NCBI GenBank assembly: GCA_017307505.1
Contig: JAFKEE010000030.1
Coordinates: forward strand, 1-64,000
DNA: 64,000 nucleotides
DNA from: Acidobacteriota bacterium
Lineage (GTDB): Bacteria; Acidobacteriota; Terriglobia; Bryobacterales; Bryobacteraceae
Direction of reading: 5' to 3'
The position numbers were made by a program, and so were the translations under genes. Below the pieces are notes generated by a model, which saw nothing but the letters and a program-made list of their open reading frames with translations, ran no database searches and had not been told where the DNA came from. Each line of letters starts with the position of its first letter. The first letter of the stretch is position 1. Shown piece by piece: positions 54,688-64,000 of this stretch.

Positions 54688-57177
54688 ATGAGCCGCCTGG
54701 GCCCGAATCTCGGATTGGACCTGCGGGTGGCCATGCGGCGCATTCGCGCCTCGCCGGGCCGCTCTCTCCTCATCGTCATCCTGCTGGCCCTCGGCATTGC
54801 GCTGAACAGCACAGTTTTCGCCCTCTTTCACGCGCTCATCCTTCGTCCGTTGCCCGTTCAGAACCCCTCGGGACTCTACGTTCTTACCCAGGATGTTCTC
54901 AATCTGGGACCACGCAGCGAACAGCCCTACTCTGTTCTCGAGGCCCTTCAGAGGCGCGGCGCGAGTTTCTCCCAGGTCGCCGGATATGCTGAGTACGACA
55001 CCGCTTGCCGTACGCCCGTCGGTCCGGCCCGCGTTCGGGCTCACGTCGTGACCGGCAACTTCTTCGCCGTGCTGGGAACAAAGCCCCTGCTGGGGCGCGT
55101 GCTCAATCCGCAGGATGACACGGAGGGCGCCGCCGGGGTGCCCGTGGTGTTCAGCTACCCCTTCTGGCGCAGCCATTTTGGCTCAGATCCCTCTGTGATC
55201 GGCCGTCCGGTCACTATCAACGAGCGCCCCTTCACCGTAGTCGGCGTGCTGCGCGAGCACGACAACGGAGTGCAGGTGGAAACCACCCCGGATCTCCGTG
55301 TCCCGCTCCGCGCCGTTGCCCTCCTCGCCTCGGATCCGGACTACACCTCGTACCGCAAACTCGACTTCACTCCCTTTGTCCGGCTGAAGGCGGGCGTCTC
55401 GCCAGCCGCTGCCCGCGACGAGGCCTACAGTCTGCTCGATGCCACCCTGGCGGAGGAAGCCGCCAAATCCGGGGAGCCTGCCTACTGGCGGGAACGGCCC
55501 TTCCGCCTGGAATCCCTCGAAACCGGCATCTCGCTGTTGCGGCCCAGGCTGAAGAGCGGTCTGCTTCTCCTGATGTGTGGTGTGGCCGCCCTGCTGCTCA
55601 TCATCTGCGCCAATGCCGGCGGCCTGCTGCTGGCTGCCAGCTATGCCCGCCGCGGCGAGATCGCGGTCCGGCTGGCCTTGGGCGCCACCGCCCGGCGTAT
55701 CATCACCCAGTTTCTGACGGAGAGCCTGCTGCTCACGGGCTTGGGCTGCGCCGCTGGCCTTATCCTCGCGCTGCTCGCGACGCCCCTGCTGGCGCGCGCT
55801 CTTCCACCCCTACGCGACCTCTCGGCCGCCACTCTGACGGTTTCCCTGGATCTCCGGCTGTCGCCGCCGGTCCTGGCCCTCTCCATCGCCCTTTGTCTGC
55901 TGTCTTCGCTCATGGCCGCCCTACCCGCCGCCCTCCAGTCGTCCGGAGTTGACCTGCATACTGCACTGCGCTCTGTCCGCACCACCCGCCGCCAGCATCT
56001 GCGGTGGGTGCTCGTCGTGTTCCAGGCCGCGCTTTGCACGCTGCTCCTTGGTGGCGCCGGCCTCCTCACCGCCACTCTCCGCAACCTGCGCGGCATCCAG
56101 CCCGGCTTCGATGCCGCGCGCGTCGTCACCTTCACCCTCGACCCGTCCATGGCGGGCTATACCCCGGAGCAAAGCGGCGTGCTGCGGGCCCGGCTTCTCC
56201 AGGAGGTGAAGCAACTCCAAGGTGTCGCGGCAGCTGGCTTTGCTTCCCGCGGCCTCATGCGGGGCACAGGGATCAAGATGACAGTCGGGCGGGCGGGCCA
56301 TCGCGTCACTCGCTCCGAGTTTCTCAATTCCAGTCTCAACAGCATCTCGGAGGGCTACTTCGAGGCCATGGGCATGAGAGTCGTGGCCGGCCGCGATTAC
56401 CAGCCGTCGGACAAGGAGCCGAACGGAGCCGAACCGGCCGTCGTCAATCAGGCCTTCGTCCGGCGTTTCTTCCCTGGGGAGGATCCGATCGGGAAGTTCT
56501 TTGGCAGCGGCCTGGATACCGTCGCCAAACCCGAGCGCCGGATCATCGGCGTCGTCAACGATGCGAAATATCGCTCTTTGCGCGAGCCCGTACCGCCCAC
56601 TATCTATGGCTACGCGCCGGTCCAATTTAAGTGGGGCGGCTCGTTTGTCCTGCATGTCCGCACTCTCGGCCCTCCCGCCGAGGCGATCGAACCGGTCCGG
56701 CTGGTCCTAGCGCGGCTGGAGCCGCGGCTGCCTTTCTATGAGATCCACACCCTGCGCGGCGAAGTCGACGACTCACTCTGGGCCGAAAGGGTCCTGGCCT
56801 GGCTCTCCTCCGCATTCGGCATCGGGGCCATGGCCCTGGTGCTGATGGGGATCTATGCCACCCTCGCCTTTGCCGTTGCCCAGGCTCGACGCGAGGTTGG
56901 CATTCGTACCGCGCTGGGCGCCCAACCGGCCGACATCTTCTGGCTCCTCTCCGCCCGGCCGCTGCTGTTTGTCATCGCCGGCGCCGCCCTTGGTGCCGCT
57001 TCGTTCCTGGCGGCTTCTCCTTACTTTCACAGTCTTGTATATGGGCTGCCCACGGTGAATCCAACGGCCCTCGCTGTCCCCGTTCTCCTCGTGTCCGGCG
57101 CATCCGCGGCCGCCACCTGGATCGCGGTCCGGGCCGCGCTTTCTACCGCTCCCGCCGCCGTGTTGCGTGAGGAGTAG
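54688..57177 (+). CDS. ADOP-type FtsX/MacB-like permease without prefix domain
   Basis: An 829-residue ADOP permease that begins almost directly with the first helix (LLIVILLALGIALNSTVFALFHALIL near residue 27), without the DELRFH prefix domain and without a PadR gene. The central FtsX block is LLLMCGVAALLLIICANAGGLLLAASYARRGEIAVRLALGATARRI, and the last block ALVLMGIYATLAFAVAQARREVGIRTALGAQPADIF. It follows the lipoprotein gene. Lack of an adjacent ATPase places it with the orphan permeases rather than MacB. Cargo or signal unknown. Confidence 0.87.
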   Translation: MSRLGPNLGLDLRVAMRRIRASPGRSLLIVILLALGIALNSTVFALFHALILRPLPVQNPSGLYVLTQDVLNLGPRSEQPYSVLEALQRRGASFSQVAGYAEYDTACRTPVGPARVRAHVVTGNFFAVLGTKPLLGRVLNPQDDTEGAAGVPVVFSYPFWRSHFGSDPSVIGRPVTINERPFTVVGVLREHDNGVQVETTPDLRVPLRAVALLASDPDYTSYRKLDFTPFVRLKAGVSPAAARDEAYSLLDATLAEEAAKSGEPAYWRERPFRLESLETGISLLRPRLKSGLLLLMCGVAALLLIICANAGGLLLAASYARRGEIAVRLALGATARRIITQFLTESLLLTGLGCAAGLILALLATPLLARALPPLRDLSAATLTVSLDLRLSPPVLALSIALCLLSSLMAALPAALQSSGVDLHTALRSVRTTRRQHLRWVLVVFQAALCTLLLGGAGLLTATLRNLRGIQPGFDAARVVTFTLDPSMAGYTPEQSGVLRARLLQEVKQLQGVAAAGFASRGLMRGTGIKMTVGRAGHRVTRSEFLNSSLNSISEGYFEAMGMRVVAGRDYQPSDKEPNGAEPAVVNQAFVRRFFPGEDPIGKFFGSGLDTVAKPERRIIGVVNDAKYRSLREPVPPTIYGYAPVQFKWGGSFVLHVRTLGPPAEAIEPVRLVLARLEPRLPFYEIHTLRGEVDDSLWAERVLAWLSSAFGIGAMALVLMGIYATLAFAVAQARREVGIRTALGAQPADIFWLLSARPLLFVIAGAALGAASFLAASPYFHSLVYGLPTVNPTALAVPVLLVSGASAAATWIAVRAALSTAPAAVLREE

Positions 57178-57452
57178 TATCTATCGATACGCGTCCAGAA
57201 TGGAAGCTGTTTCGATTGTTTAGTCCTTTCATATACTTGGCTAGTTTGTAACGTATTAGATTTGATTATTGTGTCAGCCTCTTGACACTTCTTTGCATTC
57301 CCACACCATTGCCACCTGCATTTCAGGGTGATAACATCGCCCCAGCTGAATGCTTCACAGGGGTAAGCCCCCGAGCGCACAAATGACCGTGGAGCGACGT
57401 GTGTGTGGGCCTGCTTACTCCCTGGGAAGCTTGCCGTCATTGGGAGTTAACA
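57178..57452. promoter_or_regulatory. Promoter and leader region of the TonB receptor gene
   Basis: This 275-base stretch is AT-richer than its surroundings in its first half, and TTGACA at 57282-57287 could be a -35 element, without a convincing -10. In the leader, ACTCCC (57417-57422) can pair with GGGAGT (57442-57447), which contains the ribosome-binding site six to eleven bases before the ATG. That makes a translational hairpin possible. No gene is seen. Confidence 0.4.
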
Positions 57453-60400
57453 ATGAAAAAACACAAACTTCCCGTATCCAACCATTCCGGCTTACTGGCT
57501 GCTGCGCTGCTTGTTCTGGCAGCCACGATGCCTGCACCGCTCGTGGGTCAGGGACTCACGGGCCAATTGTCTGGAACCATCCTTGACGCAAGCGGAGGCA
57601 GTGTTGCCGATGCCGAAGTCACAATCGCCAACGCCCTAACCGGGCAGACCCGCACGGCCCAGTCGAGCGCGGAAGGCTACTATCTCTTTACTGAACTACT
57701 GCCCGGTACCTATTCGCTTCGCGTCAACGCGAAGGGCTTCAAAAAGTACGAACAGTCGAAGATCTCCATTACGGCCACGGAACGCGTGAATCTGCAGCCC
57801 ATCTCTCTCGAAGTGGGTGCTCTTACCGACACTGTCACGGTCACCGCGGAAGCGGCCCGCCTCCAGACCGAGAGCGCCGAACGCTCCGGTCTCATCTCCT
57901 CTCGCCAGATGGCCGAACTGCCTCTGAAGGGCCGTTCGTACATGGGCACGGCCAAGCTGTTGCCCGGTGTCATCGATACGGCCAACCGCGAATCTCCCGG
58001 CTGGAACGACCTCACTGGCATCAACATCAACGGCACCCGCGCAGGCTCCATCAACCTGACGCTCGATGGCGTCTCCAGTCTCGACACCGGTTCACTCACC
58101 GGGCCGTATCTCGCGCCCAGCATTGACGCCGTGGGCGAAGTGAAGGTCCTGCTCAGCAACTACCAGGCGGAGTATGGCCGCAGCTCCGGCGCCACGATTC
58201 TTACCGTGATCAAGAGCGGCACACGCGATTTTCACGGCAGCGCGTATTATTTCCTCCGCAATGAAGCGCTGAACGCCAACGAATGGCTGAATAATAAGAG
58301 CGGACTTCCTCGTCCGCGCTACCGGTACAACTATCCCGGCTACACCCTGGGCGGCCCTGTGCTCCTGCCCGGAACCAAGTTCAATCGCAACCGCGACAAG
58401 CTGTTCTTCTTCTGGTCGCAGGAGTTCCTGCCGATTCAGGCCCCTTCCAGCACACAGACTCAAACCTTCCCCTCCGCCTTGGAACGTAGCGGCGATTTCT
58501 CGCAGTCGTACGACACCAACAACACCCTGATCCCGATCCGGGATCCTTACAACAACAACGCGGCATTCCCGAACAACACCATCCCATCCAGCCGCATCGA
58601 CGCCAACGGGCAGAAGCTGCTCAGCATCTTCCCGCTGCCCAATACCAAGGGGCCGAGCAACACTTATAACTGGACAGGCGTTAGCGTGAACAAGCAGCCG
58701 CGTCGCGACTCCATTCTCCGCTCCGATTACAACATCACCTCCAACACCACCTTCTACGTCCGCCTGATTCAGGACTTCCAGGCCGTCCGGGGCGAGTACG
58801 GACTCTCCGTCGGGCTCGGTGGCAACAATGGCTGGCCCCAGTTGCCTATCTCTTACGAGATCCACAGCGCCGGCGCCGTTGCCACGCTGATCCATACTTT
58901 CAACCCGACCATGGTCAACGAATTCACCTTCGGCGTGAACCGCGCCAAGCAGACCGTCGACGCCCTCACTCAGGACCGCCTCGACGCAAACGTACGGAGC
59001 AAGATCGGCCTTTCATTAGGTCAGTTCTATCCCGCGGCCAATCCGTTGGGCCTCATCCCCAATGCCACGTTCTCCGGCGTCACCGGCGCCGCCTCGCTCT
59101 CCATTGAGGGCCGCTATCCCTTCTTCGGCACCAACAACATCTGGAACTACTCCGACAACCTGTCGAAGATCTGGGGCAAGCACAATTTCAAGATGGGCGT
59201 CTATCTCGAGCGCACTACGCGCAACGCCGCCCGCTCCACCACCTTCAACGGTTCTCTCGCCTTCAACCGCGACGTCAACAATCCTTACGACACAAACCAC
59301 CCTTACGCCAACGCGATCCTGGGTGTCGTGGATTCCTATTCTGAATCCAGCGGCCATCCCTCCGCGCACGGCCGGTTCTTCAACGCCGAGTGGTACGTGC
59401 AGGACAGCTGGAAGGTGAACCGCCGCCTCGCCGTCGATGCCGGCGTCCGCTTCTATTCCATCCAGCCCAGCTACAGCGCCAACGACACCCTGGCCATCTT
59501 CGACGCCGGCGCCTACAGCCGCTCCGGTCAACCGCCTCTGCTGGCGCCCTACATCGACCCTGTCTCCAAGACCCGCATGGCTCGTGATCCTTCCACCGGC
59601 ACGCTCTACCCGGCGGTTAAAATTGGAGCCTTCTCTCCGGCCAACGGCACACCCTATCAGGGCATGACCACTTATCAGGAGAAGGTGCTCAACTCCCCGT
59701 CCGTCCAGGTCGCGCCGCGCGTCGGCATCGCCTGGGATGTCTTTGGCAATGGCAAAACCGCCATCCGGTCCGGCTTCGGCATCTTCTACGACCGGTTCAA
59801 CGACGACCAGGTTCTCCAACTCGTGCAGATGCCTCCGCTGGTCACCACCGGCACGGCAAACTACACCACGCTGGCCAGCCTGACTTCCTCCACCACCGGC
59901 ACCACCATAGGGCCGGCCTCCGTCTATGGATTCCAGCGGAGCTACAGCCCGCCGGCGGTCTACAACTGGAGCTTTGGCGTCCAGCAGAGCATCGGCTTCG
60001 GCACCGTTCTCGACGTCGCCTATGTCGGCAACACCCAGAAACACCTGCTGGTCTATCGCGACCTGAATGCCACTCCCTACGGCACGAATTCGCTTCCTTC
60101 CAGCATCGACTCCACGACGGGCACCGCGCTGCCGGCCAACTTCCTGCGTCCCTACCTCGGCTACTCCAACATCAACTACCTGGAGTTCTCCGGCTATGGC
60201 AACTACAACGCGATGCAGGTACAGCTCACCAAGCGCTTCTCTGACCGGTTCACTTACCACATGGCCTACTCCTGGTCAAAAGCTCTCGACCTCGTCGACG
60301 GCCAGGGTGGCGCGCTCAATCCCATCCTCAACTACCGCATGCGCAACTACGGTCTGGCCGGCTTCGATCGCCGCCACACCCTCATGCTGAACTACACCTA

Positions 60401-60947
60401 CAACCTGCCCGACTTCAGCAAGAACTGGGACAACAAGTTCAGCCGTGTCGCACTGGACGGCTGGGAAATCTCTGGTGTCAGCCAGTTCAACACCGGCTCC
60501 CCCGCCGGCGTCGGCTACTCCCTTTCTTACTCCGCGGACCTCACCGGGGCCTCGGGGAATGGTGTCGACAGCCGCATTGTGACGGTGGGCGACCCCTACG
60601 CTGCCGCGCCCAGCGGCCAGGCCTTCAACGTGAATGCCTTCAAACCGCCCACGGCTGCTTACTCGGTCAACGGGATCGGCACCGCGGCCAAGACCAATGT
60701 GACGAATCCCGGACTGAACAACTGGGACATCTCGCTCTTCAAGAACTTCAAGCTGGGCGCCCGTGAAGGCCGCAGCATGCAGTTCCGGTTCGAGACGTAC
60801 AACACCTTCAATCACACCCAGTACAGCAGCATGGACACCACTGCGCGGTTCAACGCAGCGGGCGACCAGATCAATGCCAACTTCGGACGCTACACCAACG
60901 CTGCTCTTTCGCGACGCATGGTGCTCGGTCTGAAGTTCTACTTCTAA
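57453..60947 (+). CDS. Oar-like TonB-dependent receptor
   Basis: About 1164 residues, the Acidobacteria-type TonB receptor with an N-terminal carboxypeptidase-regulatory-like domain. Signal peptide to about residue 32 (SGLLAAALLVLAATMPAPLVGQ), then a beta-sandwich (GTILDASGGSVADAEVTIANALTGQTRTAQSS, LLPGTYSLRVNAKGFKKYEQ), a plug domain around residues 140-260 (LTLDGVSSLDTGSL, SGATILTVIKSGTRDFHGSAYYFLRNEALNAN), and a 22-strand barrel to the C-terminal aromatic LGLKFYF. It imports or binds large or complexed substrates, often polysaccharide or siderophore-like. Start ATG 57453 after GGGAG. A terminator follows. Confidence 0.9.
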   Translation: MKKHKLPVSNHSGLLAAALLVLAATMPAPLVGQGLTGQLSGTILDASGGSVADAEVTIANALTGQTRTAQSSAEGYYLFTELLPGTYSLRVNAKGFKKYEQSKISITATERVNLQPISLEVGALTDTVTVTAEAARLQTESAERSGLISSRQMAELPLKGRSYMGTAKLLPGVIDTANRESPGWNDLTGININGTRAGSINLTLDGVSSLDTGSLTGPYLAPSIDAVGEVKVLLSNYQAEYGRSSGATILTVIKSGTRDFHGSAYYFLRNEALNANEWLNNKSGLPRPRYRYNYPGYTLGGPVLLPGTKFNRNRDKLFFFWSQEFLPIQAPSSTQTQTFPSALERSGDFSQSYDTNNTLIPIRDPYNNNAAFPNNTIPSSRIDANGQKLLSIFPLPNTKGPSNTYNWTGVSVNKQPRRDSILRSDYNITSNTTFYVRLIQDFQAVRGEYGLSVGLGGNNGWPQLPISYEIHSAGAVATLIHTFNPTMVNEFTFGVNRAKQTVDALTQDRLDANVRSKIGLSLGQFYPAANPLGLIPNATFSGVTGAASLSIEGRYPFFGTNNIWNYSDNLSKIWGKHNFKMGVYLERTTRNAARSTTFNGSLAFNRDVNNPYDTNHPYANAILGVVDSYSESSGHPSAHGRFFNAEWYVQDSWKVNRRLAVDAGVRFYSIQPSYSANDTLAIFDAGAYSRSGQPPLLAPYIDPVSKTRMARDPSTGTLYPAVKIGAFSPANGTPYQGMTTYQEKVLNSPSVQVAPRVGIAWDVFGNGKTAIRSGFGIFYDRFNDDQVLQLVQMPPLVTTGTANYTTLASLTSSTTGTTIGPASVYGFQRSYSPPAVYNWSFGVQQSIGFGTVLDVAYVGNTQKHLLVYRDLNATPYGTNSLPSSIDSTTGTALPANFLRPYLGYSNINYLEFSGYGNYNAMQVQLTKRFSDRFTYHMAYSWSKALDLVDGQGGALNPILNYRMRNYGLAGFDRRHTLMLNYTYNLPDFSKNWDNKFSRVALDGWEISGVSQFNTGSPAGVGYSLSYSADLTGASGNGVDSRIVTVGDPYAAAPSGQAFNVNAFKPPTAAYSVNGIGTAAKTNVTNPGLNNWDISLFKNFKLGAREGRSMQFRFETYNTFNHTQYSSMDTTARFNAAGDQINANFGRYTNAALSRRMVLGLKFYF

Positions 60948-60992
60948 CCGCTGGTGGCTCGACCCAGCCGGTCGAGTCCAATTCTTGGATCC

Positions 60993-61033
60993 AAGGCCGG
61001 TCCGCCTCTCACACGAGGTGGGCCGGCCTTTTC
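60993..61033 (+). terminator. Strong intrinsic terminator after the first TonB receptor gene
   Basis: A 16-bp stem with two G-U pairs (60993-61008 with 61015-61030), 6-base loop, ends in CCTT and continues TTC. It lies 45 bases after the receptor stop and before the next receptor gene. Confidence 0.75.
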
Positions 61034-61068
61034 GCTGGCAGGGGCACGATGCCTGATAGCCTAATGAA

Positions 61069-63888
61069 ATGACGGCGAGGGGAGGCCACGCTCACAATTC
61101 GAACGCCAGCCTGCCTGTTTCGAAGGAAGCCGTGTTCCGAACCCCGCGCACTCGGCCATCCCGGAATGCCTCAAAGGCTGCCACGGCTCACCTCTCCCGC
61201 CGGATCCTCCGCCTCTTCGCCCTCCTGGTTACCGCCCTCGCCCTGCACGCCCAGCACGGCGCCCCTGTAGGGGCCATCCAAGGCACAGTCTCCGATGCGA
61301 GCGGAGCCCCGGTGCCGGCGGCCCGGGTCACGGCCCGCGATGCCGCGCGCGGCTTCAGGCGCATGGCCGAGACCAATTGGGAAGGCCGTTTCTCGCTGGA
61401 CGCCGTGCCGCCCGGAGAATGGACCCTTCACGTCGAGCACGATGGCTTCTCCCCTCTCGACACGGCCACCTTTCCGCTCTCCATCGGACAGGTCCTCATC
61501 CAGCGCCTGACACTCTCCCTGAAAGACGTAGCTACCACGGTCGACGTCAACGAACAGCCCGAAGCCCTGGAAGCCGCGGCGACTACCGCCAGCCTTGCGC
61601 TGGGTGGAGATCGCATCGAGGAGGCGCCCGCGCTGGGCCGCAACTACCTCGGCTTCGTTGCCCTCGTGCCCGGCCTCACCCAGACCGCCACCGGCGGCCA
61701 GCAGCGGTCCATGACCGGCATCCGCAGCCCGCTCGCCGACAGCGGCTTCAGCTTCTCCGGAGTCCGCGCCCGCAGCAACGGCATGACCATTGACGGTCTC
61801 GACAACCGCGACGAAACCACCGGCGGTAACCGCGTCGCCGTTGGCCTTGAAATGGTGCAGGAGTTCCGCGTCGCCGGTGTCAGCGCCGGAGCTGAATTCG
61901 GCGGTGCGGCCGGCGGGCTCATCAATGTGATCACCCGCACCGGGGTCAACCAGTGGCATGGCGACGCCACCTGGTTCTTCCAGAATGAGCTTCTGAACGC
62001 CCGCAAGACCGAGGTCGATTCCGTGGGCCGGCCTCGTTTCCGCCGTCGGCAGCCCGGAGCCTCCGTGATGGGCCCCCTTCGAAAGGACCGCACTTTCTGG
62101 GCGGTTGCCGCGGAACTGGAGGAGGAGTCCGCTCAGGAGTGGTCCGAAACCCCCTCGTGGGCCGTCGACCGCATCAATCGCGTTCTGGCTCAGGCCGGCT
62201 CGGTCTTCTCCGGACTCTACCCCACGTCACAGCGCGGGCTCGACCTGACGTTCAAACTCAACCATCAGGCGACTGAGCGGGACGCCCTGGCTCTCCGCTA
62301 CGCGTGGTCCCACGGCCGCGCCCTCGGTGATGTCCAGGGTCCTGAGAACTTCCTGGATCGCTCCGCCGCCGGGAACAGCCTCACCGCCGATCACTCCCTC
62401 GCCGCCACCTGGCTGCGCGTCATCACGCCAGCCATGGTCAACGAACTCCGTGCGCAATATGGCCGCCGCGAACAGCGGCTCTGGCCGAATAGCACAGGAC
62501 CTCTCGTGGAAATCCCCGGCATCGTCAGCTTCGGCGAAGCTCCGCGCCTGAACGCAGACCGCCTCGAAACCCACGCCGAATTCGTCGAGCAGTGGAACCT
62601 CACCGCCGGCCGGCATCGCCTCAGCGCCGGAGCCAGCGTCCACGCCGTCCACTTCGAGGGCCGCCTGGCAAACCGGTTCGACGGCGTGGAACTTTTCCCC
62701 ACCTTGGAGGCTTTCGAACAGCGCCTGCCTGCCATGTCATGGATCGTGCGGGGCGACCCGCATACCCGTCTCACCACTGTTCCCATTGGACTCTGGTTGC
62801 AGGAGCGCTGGCAGGTGCTCGACCATCTTCTCCTCGAAGCCGGTCTTCGCTACGACAAGCAGCGCCTCCCTTCGGGGCTCCCGGAGCCGCCCGGCAACTG
62901 GAGCCCGCGTCTCGGTCTCGCCTGGCGGCCCAGCGTCCGCACGCCCTGGATCCTGCGCGCCGGCTTCGGCCTGTTCACTGACCGCTATCCACTCGCCTAT
63001 CTCAACGACGTCCTGCAGAAGGGCACCGGCCAGGCAACCGAGTACGTTCGCTACGGACTCGGTCCTGAAGTCGCGGCGCGTTGGGCCGCCTCCGCCGATT
63101 TCCCGGCCGCGCGGGCCCGCAAACTGTCCATCGGCTGGGAGCGAGGCTTCGGCTCATCGGCGACTTTCCATGTGGAACTGAACCTCGTCCGGGCCATCCA
63201 CCTGCCCCGGGTCCGCAACGCAGCCCTCACACTGCCCCCTGTCTACCTGCTGGAACAGACAGCCCGGTCCTCTTACCGCGGCCTGTCGATCTCCTACAAC
63301 CGGCGCGTCCTCGAAGGCATCACCCTCCTTGCCAGCTTCGATCTCGGCCGGGCCTGGGACGACGCCTCCGACTTCGACGAGCATCCTTCTCAGCCCGCCA
63401 ACCTGCGGGCCGATTGGGGCCGCAGCCGTCTCTACCAGGCCCGCCGCCTCAGCATCAGTTCCATCTTCGAACTGCCCTTTGGCTCCTGGGTCGGACCGAG
63501 GTGGCTTCAGGACGCCCTGGAGGACTGGACCCTCGCCCCAAGCCTGGTTGCGGGCAGTGGCCGGCCCGTCAATGCGCTGCTGACCTACGATCCCGCCGCC
63601 ACCGGGGCTTATCCTCTTGCGGCGCGGCCCGCCGGCATGATGCGCAACAGCGGCCTGGGTCCGGCCTCCGTCAGCCTCGACGCCCGGCTCATGAAGACCA
63701 TCCCATTCCACGACAACCGCATGCGGCTCCAGTTCGGGGCGGAAAGCTTCAATCTCCTGAACCACGCCAACGCCGTGCGTCTCAGCGAGGCATATGCCAG
63801 CCCTGCCGGCCGGCTAAGCAGTTGGGGGTCCTTGATTGAAAGCGGTCCCCCTCGTCAGGTTCAGTTGTTCATGCAATTCGAGTATTAA
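61069..63888 (+). CDS. Oar-like TonB-dependent receptor
   Basis: About 939 residues. After an unusually long basic leader the signal peptide is RRILRLFALLVTALALHAQ near residues 44-62. A carboxypeptidase-like beta domain follows (IQGTVSDASGAPVPAARVTARDAARG, PGEWTLHVEHDGFSPLDTA), then a plug (MTIDGLDNRDETTGG, GAAGGLINVITRTGVNQWHGDATWFF) and the barrel to LFMQFEY. It is about 225 residues shorter than the first receptor and strongly diverged from it. The start is uncertain: ATG 61069 gives 43 residues before the signal core; an alternative GTG at 61132 has AAGGAAG four bases upstream. The substrate is unknown. Confidence 0.85.
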   Translation: MTARGGHAHNSNASLPVSKEAVFRTPRTRPSRNASKAATAHLSRRILRLFALLVTALALHAQHGAPVGAIQGTVSDASGAPVPAARVTARDAARGFRRMAETNWEGRFSLDAVPPGEWTLHVEHDGFSPLDTATFPLSIGQVLIQRLTLSLKDVATTVDVNEQPEALEAAATTASLALGGDRIEEAPALGRNYLGFVALVPGLTQTATGGQQRSMTGIRSPLADSGFSFSGVRARSNGMTIDGLDNRDETTGGNRVAVGLEMVQEFRVAGVSAGAEFGGAAGGLINVITRTGVNQWHGDATWFFQNELLNARKTEVDSVGRPRFRRRQPGASVMGPLRKDRTFWAVAAELEEESAQEWSETPSWAVDRINRVLAQAGSVFSGLYPTSQRGLDLTFKLNHQATERDALALRYAWSHGRALGDVQGPENFLDRSAAGNSLTADHSLAATWLRVITPAMVNELRAQYGRREQRLWPNSTGPLVEIPGIVSFGEAPRLNADRLETHAEFVEQWNLTAGRHRLSAGASVHAVHFEGRLANRFDGVELFPTLEAFEQRLPAMSWIVRGDPHTRLTTVPIGLWLQERWQVLDHLLLEAGLRYDKQRLPSGLPEPPGNWSPRLGLAWRPSVRTPWILRAGFGLFTDRYPLAYLNDVLQKGTGQATEYVRYGLGPEVAARWAASADFPAARARKLSIGWERGFGSSATFHVELNLVRAIHLPRVRNAALTLPPVYLLEQTARSSYRGLSISYNRRVLEGITLLASFDLGRAWDDASDFDEHPSQPANLRADWGRSRLYQARRLSISSIFELPFGSWVGPRWLQDALEDWTLAPSLVAGSGRPVNALLTYDPAATGAYPLAARPAGMMRNSGLGPASVSLDARLMKTIPFHDNRMRLQFGAESFNLLNHANAVRLSEAYASPAGRLSSWGSLIESGPPRQVQLFMQFEY

Positions 63889-63930
63889 GCGCGCCGCGCC
63901 TGCTGCCCGGCTGGCCCCTGCGCATGGGCG

Positions 63931-64000
63931 TCATCGCCCGCCTGCCGGGATTGTGTAGTAGTCGTAGACGATCTTCCACGTGAACTCCGCACCGGGCTCG
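63931..64000 (-). CDS. 3' end of a gene cut by the window edge
   Basis: On the minus strand an open frame enters from the right edge and stops at 63931-63933. The visible residues end in FTWKIVYDYYTIPAGGR, and the frame has no stop across the ~70 bases seen. The family cannot be named from so few residues. It is convergent with the TonB receptor gene. Confidence 0.45.
   Translation of the reverse strand, partial: EPGAEFTWKIVYDYYTIPAGGR

Overview
The window looks like a chromosomal segment of a GC-rich acidobacterium, most likely Bryobacterales/Solibacteraceae (relatives of Candidatus Solibacter or Paludibaculum). This is inferred from gene content, not from a marker gene. The signs are four giant FtsX/MacB-type permeases without an ATPase partner (the acidobacterial ADOP family, two of them linked to PadR regulators), an ECF sigma factor next to a TPR-containing Ser/Thr kinase, and two Oar-like TonB-dependent receptors with N-terminal carboxypeptidase-regulatory-like domains. 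Coding density is high. No rRNA, tRNA, CRISPR array or intact mobile element was recognised.

Layout. Positions 1-135 hold what looks like the worn end of an insertion sequence. 326-6287: secreted alpha/alpha-toroid protein, RraA-like protein, corrinoid-methyltransferase-like UroD protein, NmrA-type reductase and an alginate-export-type outer-membrane barrel. 6284-11331 (minus): a tightly overlapping five-gene operon, iorA-iorB-paaK-ACT protein-aminotransferase, for interconversion of aromatic amino acids, aryl pyruvates and aryl-acetyl-CoA. 11416-15686: YjbR-like protein, unknown membrane protein, MscS channel and a second UroD-like protein. 15792-21375: a YhaO/YhaN (SbcCD-like) pair and a tyrosine phosphatase. 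21415-25122: ADOP permease and a galactonate-dehydratase-like enolase-superfamily enzyme. 25192-30364: a LytTR regulator co-transcribed with a GT-C membrane protein, divergent from inositol-1-phosphate synthase and an SDR enzyme. 30472-35899: GDSL hydrolase, TPR/DUF1579-like protein, ECF sigma factor and Ser/Thr kinase. 36047-43255: SnoaL-like protein and two PadR-ADOP modules flanking the DNA glycosylase gene tag. 43329-48779: exported VOC protein, tryptophanase, CocE/NonD hydrolase and TPR protein. 48846-53650: ArsR regulator divergent from an ABC-HlyD-TolC export operon. 53813-63888: lipoprotein, fourth ADOP permease and two TonB receptors. A minus-strand gene fragment runs off the right edge.

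How the genes fit together. Two separate loci handle aromatic amino acids: the ior/paaK operon and a tryptophanase. The tryptophanase has an intrinsic-terminator-like hairpin in its own leader, which suggests attenuation. Envelope and export functions are prominent (ADOP permeases, tripartite exporter, GT-C enzyme, TonB receptors), and several carry visible palindromes that may be operators. The points I would follow up first are the tnaA leader, the IorA subunit without its ferredoxin domain, the PadR-ADOP modules (the two PadR-linked permeases have a cytoplasmic prefix domain, the two unlinked ones do not), and the ArsR-controlled exporter whose ATPase has Gln where the H-loop His is expected.
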